Source of the DNA: Galbula dea | Taxonomy: Eukaryota; Chordata; Aves; Piciformes; Galbulidae | Direction: 5' to 3' | Assembly (NCBI GenBank): GCA_013399015.1 | Contig: VWZX01010283.1 | Span: 62,001 to 126,000 of the forward strand | DNA length: 64,000 nucleotides | Part shown: one piece after another, positions 60,601-64,000 of the stretch | Layout of the letters: each line of letters begins with the position of its first letter | How positions within the stretch are numbered: position 1 is the stretch's first letter | Position numbers and translations under genes: made by a program | Notes under the pieces: model-generated | What the model saw: the letters and a program-made list of their open reading frames with translations, nothing else | What the model was told of the DNA's origin: nothing | Database searches by the model: none

Positions 60601-62521
60601 TAGTATGCATCTACTAAATCTCATCTTGTTATTAAGCTTAGTGTTAGTGTTATGACAAAACGGCTTAATCTGGAATGACATTCATTTGCAACAGTTAGCC
60701 TATTTCTGTAACTCAGCTCCATAAATGGGCTCTGAAAAAAATGTATTCAACCTCTGCTGATGATCAACACAAGGAACAATTTGATACAACCTGCTATAAC
60801 ATGTTTCAGATTTTGGAGGCTTAATAAAGGAATAAACGAATGCTGAAAAAGAACTACTTCAAAAGTTCCAAAAGTAATGCACAGATTGCCTAGATTTTGT
60901 TTTATTTTGAATAAGAATACTACTGTTGAATTGCACACTGTAGTATGGAATAGTTATTGTACAGATGCAATGCAAGCTATAGAAAAAAAAAACAAAACAG
61001 GCATAATCTTTCACTAGAACAGCTAAAACAACTGAACCAGGAAGGAGGCTGACAAGATTCTATGCAGACAAGCTCTTCATCAGGTCAGGAACAAGTACTC
61101 CAAATTTTAGGTCATGATGTTATTTCATTAGACATTCTAAACAAAAAGAGTTGTTAGCACTGGGAAGCAAATCTGCATGCTCTCTAAGCATCAATAAGCC
61201 TATATCATTACATCATTTTTCTACAGGAAAATGTCTCAAATTCCCAAAACATGTAAGAGGAGACTAGACACAGCAAATTGAACTCTTGTTCCTGCGGCCG
61301 TGTCATTTGCAGCAGAGTTTGTGAAGTGCCCAGCAAATAAGAGATTCTTCTACACCACTGCCTCCTACCTAAGCATTTTGAAGAGGAGTTTACAGTTACT
61401 TCATTCCTCACCATTATTTTTGGTACAACTTCAGCTTCTGCCTTACTGTATAAAAGGGAATAGCACTACATTTCAGTTAGCTGCCTTTCTCTGACAATGT
61501 TTAACACGCCACAGGAAAGTGGGTGCCAATCTCTTTAAGTAAATCTCAATATATATCAAGCAGATTTAAATTACAAATAAAATACTGTTCCATGGACACA
61601 TATTAATCTTGGCTAATAGTATTGATTTGCTCTTCCTAAATACTAGTTTATATTCAACAACTGAATTTAATACCACCTATGTTCTTCAACATTTCTAATT
61701 TCAGAAAGCAATTAGCCATGCCTTCGCTAACAGGACTCCCATGGTTTAAATTCAGTAAAATTCCTCAGCATTTCTTAAGCAGGTTGTCACATTTTCCATA
61801 GAAATCATTAAACTGAAAAGTAGCAGTGATATATGTAAATGCTACTGTGAGCATGACTAATCCACAGTCCACACAGCTGTTCAGAATAATGCAGCCCAAA
61901 ACTTTTATCTTGTCACTTTCTTAGTAATAGCACCTTACACAAAGATGAAGAATGAGATGAATAGATAAATTGTTCTGGCAAACTTGGTCGCAGATTTTCC
62001 CTTTTGTGAGGACTGCACAGAACCTCCCTCCTCCTATCTGAACGTGTGCCAAAACGCAGGCATCTATCATATGCCAGGCAGAGGCGTGAGCCCTGTGCGT
62101 CAGACGGGGAGAGCTGAGAACGCCCATCTCCACAGCCGCGTGATGAAGGCACAGCCAACCCAGGCAGCAAGGCTGGCAGGCTGGTCACGCCATAGGGACA
62201 GCCCTGTAATGTGACTTCTGCATGACAAAGTGTGCACACCTGTGTCCAGTCTCTGATAAAATGGCACTGTCCTGCTCCCACCTGGACAGTTACAGGGCTT
62301 GGAGGTCTGACAGGTAACCCACCACTGATGTCATCATTATACATAATGATGCAATAAGGTACTCACTGACTTGTTTGCGAAGTGTTTCGCTGTATGTAGA
62401 CAGAATTTTAACAAAAAACAACTTGCTTGAGGGTCTTAGAAATTAAACACCATGTTTTGTTAAAAAGTTTTACTTATTTCTGAAAATTCTAAGATAACTC
62501 AAAATGCCATATGGTTTTAAA

Positions 62522-62764
62522 CTAAAAGAGGGGAGATTTAGATTGAATATAAGGAAGAAATTTTTCACAATGAGGGTGGTGAGGCCCTGGCACAGGTTGC
62601 CCAGAGAGGTAATTGACGCCTCATCCCTGGAAACATTCAGGGTCAGGTTGGACAGGGCTCCGAGCAACTTTATCTAGTTACAGGTGTCCCTGCTTACAGC
62701 AGGGATGTTAGACTAGATGACCTCTAAAGGTCCTGTCCAACTCTAACCTTTCTATGATTCTAAG
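62522..62764 (+). mobile_element. CR1 LINE 3' end
   Basis: AGAGGGGAGATTTAGATTGA, then CACAGGTTGCCCAGAGAGGT, TTAGACTAGATGACCTC and the terminal CTATGATTCTAAG give the full order of the CR1 3' region in + orientation. Divergence is moderate. Confidence 0.9.
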
Positions 62765-63531
62765 TGAAGTAAACTTATAGACTTATCTATTTCTTAATTA
62801 AGACAATATTATACATTTGTACATAACACTTGTAAATGAGTATAAATAGCCTCCATAAATGGTATCTATCAAGTATAAATTCAAGCTCATTCTGTAGCAA
62901 ACCCATGCTGGTTTTGTTGCATTATTCTAAACCCCTGCCAGTATTTAATGAGATAATTTACATGCTCATCTATCCATCAAGATGCTGAAAAGCAGGAATC
63001 AATGCTTCTGCTACAAACAGAACCACAGTAGCTTCCCATCTCTAAGTATCGCATACTTAGATGGATGAAAACTAATCTCAACCATAGCAAGAAATGTATC
63101 TATCTATATTCAGAAACTGCACCTCTTGGCTACCTCAGCTTGTTCAGAAATTTCCACTCATTTTGCACTTCCTGCTGCTTCTATCTCTATGCCCCTCTTT
63201 CTTCCCATCCAAGTCTCTTAATTATCTCAATAGGTTTTCTCCTTTCTCTCCATTTCTGTCCCATCAGATTTTGAAAGAAAAATCAAGGATTACCTACTTG
63301 CAGCTGTCTCATTGTTCATTCTAGCTTATAAAATATTTTTAATCTCTTCTTCTTGCTAAATGTCTCTGTTCAAGACTGTGATATCTGTTTATTCTTTGAG
63401 CATAGCCTGGAATGATGGAATGCATTATTAAATAGCCCTTAAGTAGTTATGTCATCATCACTATGATATATGTGTATTATATGTTTAGATCCCACATTGC
63501 ACATATGCATAAACACACAGAAGAGATGTGC

Positions 63532-63652
63532 TCTCACTGCCGGGGCCCAGGTTCGGTTCCTGGTCAGGGAGGAATCCTGCTCTGGCAGGGTGGTTGGACT
63601 AGATGATCTTTCAAGGCCCCTTCCAGCCCCTCACATACTGTGATTCTGTAAA
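63532..63652 (+). mobile_element. tRNA-derived SINE with a CR1-type tail
   Basis: The head has a perfect T-arm: stem CCAGG, loop TTCGGTT, stem CCTGG (63549-63565), which also forms a pol III B box. About 25 bp later the sequence becomes a CR1 3' tail: TGGTTGGACTAGATGATC, CCCCTTCCAGCCCC and TGTGATTCTG. No full A box is clear upstream, so the copy may be 5'-truncated. A tRNA head joined to a CR1 tail is the structure of the SINE families described from passerine birds. Confidence 0.7.
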
Positions 63653-64000
63653 TTAGGTGGCTCAGTAAATTTTAAGAATTTAAGTTCAAGAACAACTAAT
63701 TGATCCTAGCCTACCTAAGCCTTTACCCTATACATACCAATGACAGTACAGTAATGCATTCACAGTATGTTACGAGGAACAGCTATTAAACAATAAATAT
63801 CTTACTACATTGTTTTCAGCAGGTGCTTCAGCAGTTTAACTCTGGCTGCTTAATTTCTAGCTCAGTTAGGAAAAATAACTATATATTATGCCACTAAGTA
63901 AAATACTAGGCATTATCCAAAGAATAATAGAAACCTCAAAATCAAGATATCCACTGCAGAGAACTATTGTTCTTTGTGAAGAAATGTGTCATCTCCTGGC

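Larger units (their letters stand above)
41961..64000 (-). other. PRKAR2B: Large PRKAR2B intron upstream of exon 3
   Basis: This region holds CR1 copies, one LTR and one SINE (listed separately). I searched it by eye for the exon that should end in RR-A/V-S followed by the first base of a valine codon and a GT donor, and found no candidate. No CpG island, expected at the first exon, occurs here. The intron therefore most likely continues past the window end. Confidence 0.65.

Noticed and set aside
61913..62344. 143-codon - strand frame near the window end, tested as PRKAR2B exon 1
   Set aside because: It lacks the docking/dimerisation motif expected of RII subunits and any acidic stretch before an RR-x-S site. 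CpG content is only mildly raised.

Overview
The window is a stretch of a bird nuclear genome. The three recognisable protein-coding genes have vertebrate exon-intron structure. The interspersed repeats are mostly 5'-truncated CR1 LINEs, with one solo endogenous-retrovirus LTR of an avian type and one tRNA-headed/CR1-tailed SINE. The SINE hints at a passerine or other neoavian bird, but this is weak evidence. No bacterial-type operons, CRISPR arrays or phage genes are present, and I found no undescribed molecular system. The interest lies in gene architecture, regulatory motifs and repeats.

Layout. (1) 1-6658 is the last intron of COG5. The terminal COG5 coding exon lies at 6659-6773 on the + strand, with its 3' UTR to about 7340. 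(2) HBP1 follows tail-to-tail on the - strand. Its 3' UTR starts near 7490, its ten coding exons run from 8587 to 20647, and a short exon 1 sits in a CpG island (about 24080-25720). All splice junctions keep the frame and give a 517-residue protein with AXH and HMG-box domains. An in-frame ATG in exon 1 could add 13 residues. (3) About 4 kb of intergenic DNA carries a good CTCF-like motif and a C/A-rich tract. (4) PRKAR2B, also on the - strand, has a long AT-rich 3' UTR (about 29.7-31.73 kb) and coding exons 3-11 (31734-41960). These exons encode 303 complete residues plus one split codon, including both cAMP-binding domains. (5) From 41961 to the window end I see only intron sequence. The exon with the RR-x-S inhibitor site and the first exon were not found, so this intron is probably more than 22 kb long.

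The order COG5 / HBP1 / PRKAR2B with these orientations matches the block known from human chromosome 7q22. The genes are not a functional operon. COG5 serves Golgi retrograde tethering, HBP1 is a transcriptional repressor of cell-cycle and Wnt targets, and PRKAR2B is the RII-beta regulatory subunit of PKA. Most other open frames in the window look like chance.
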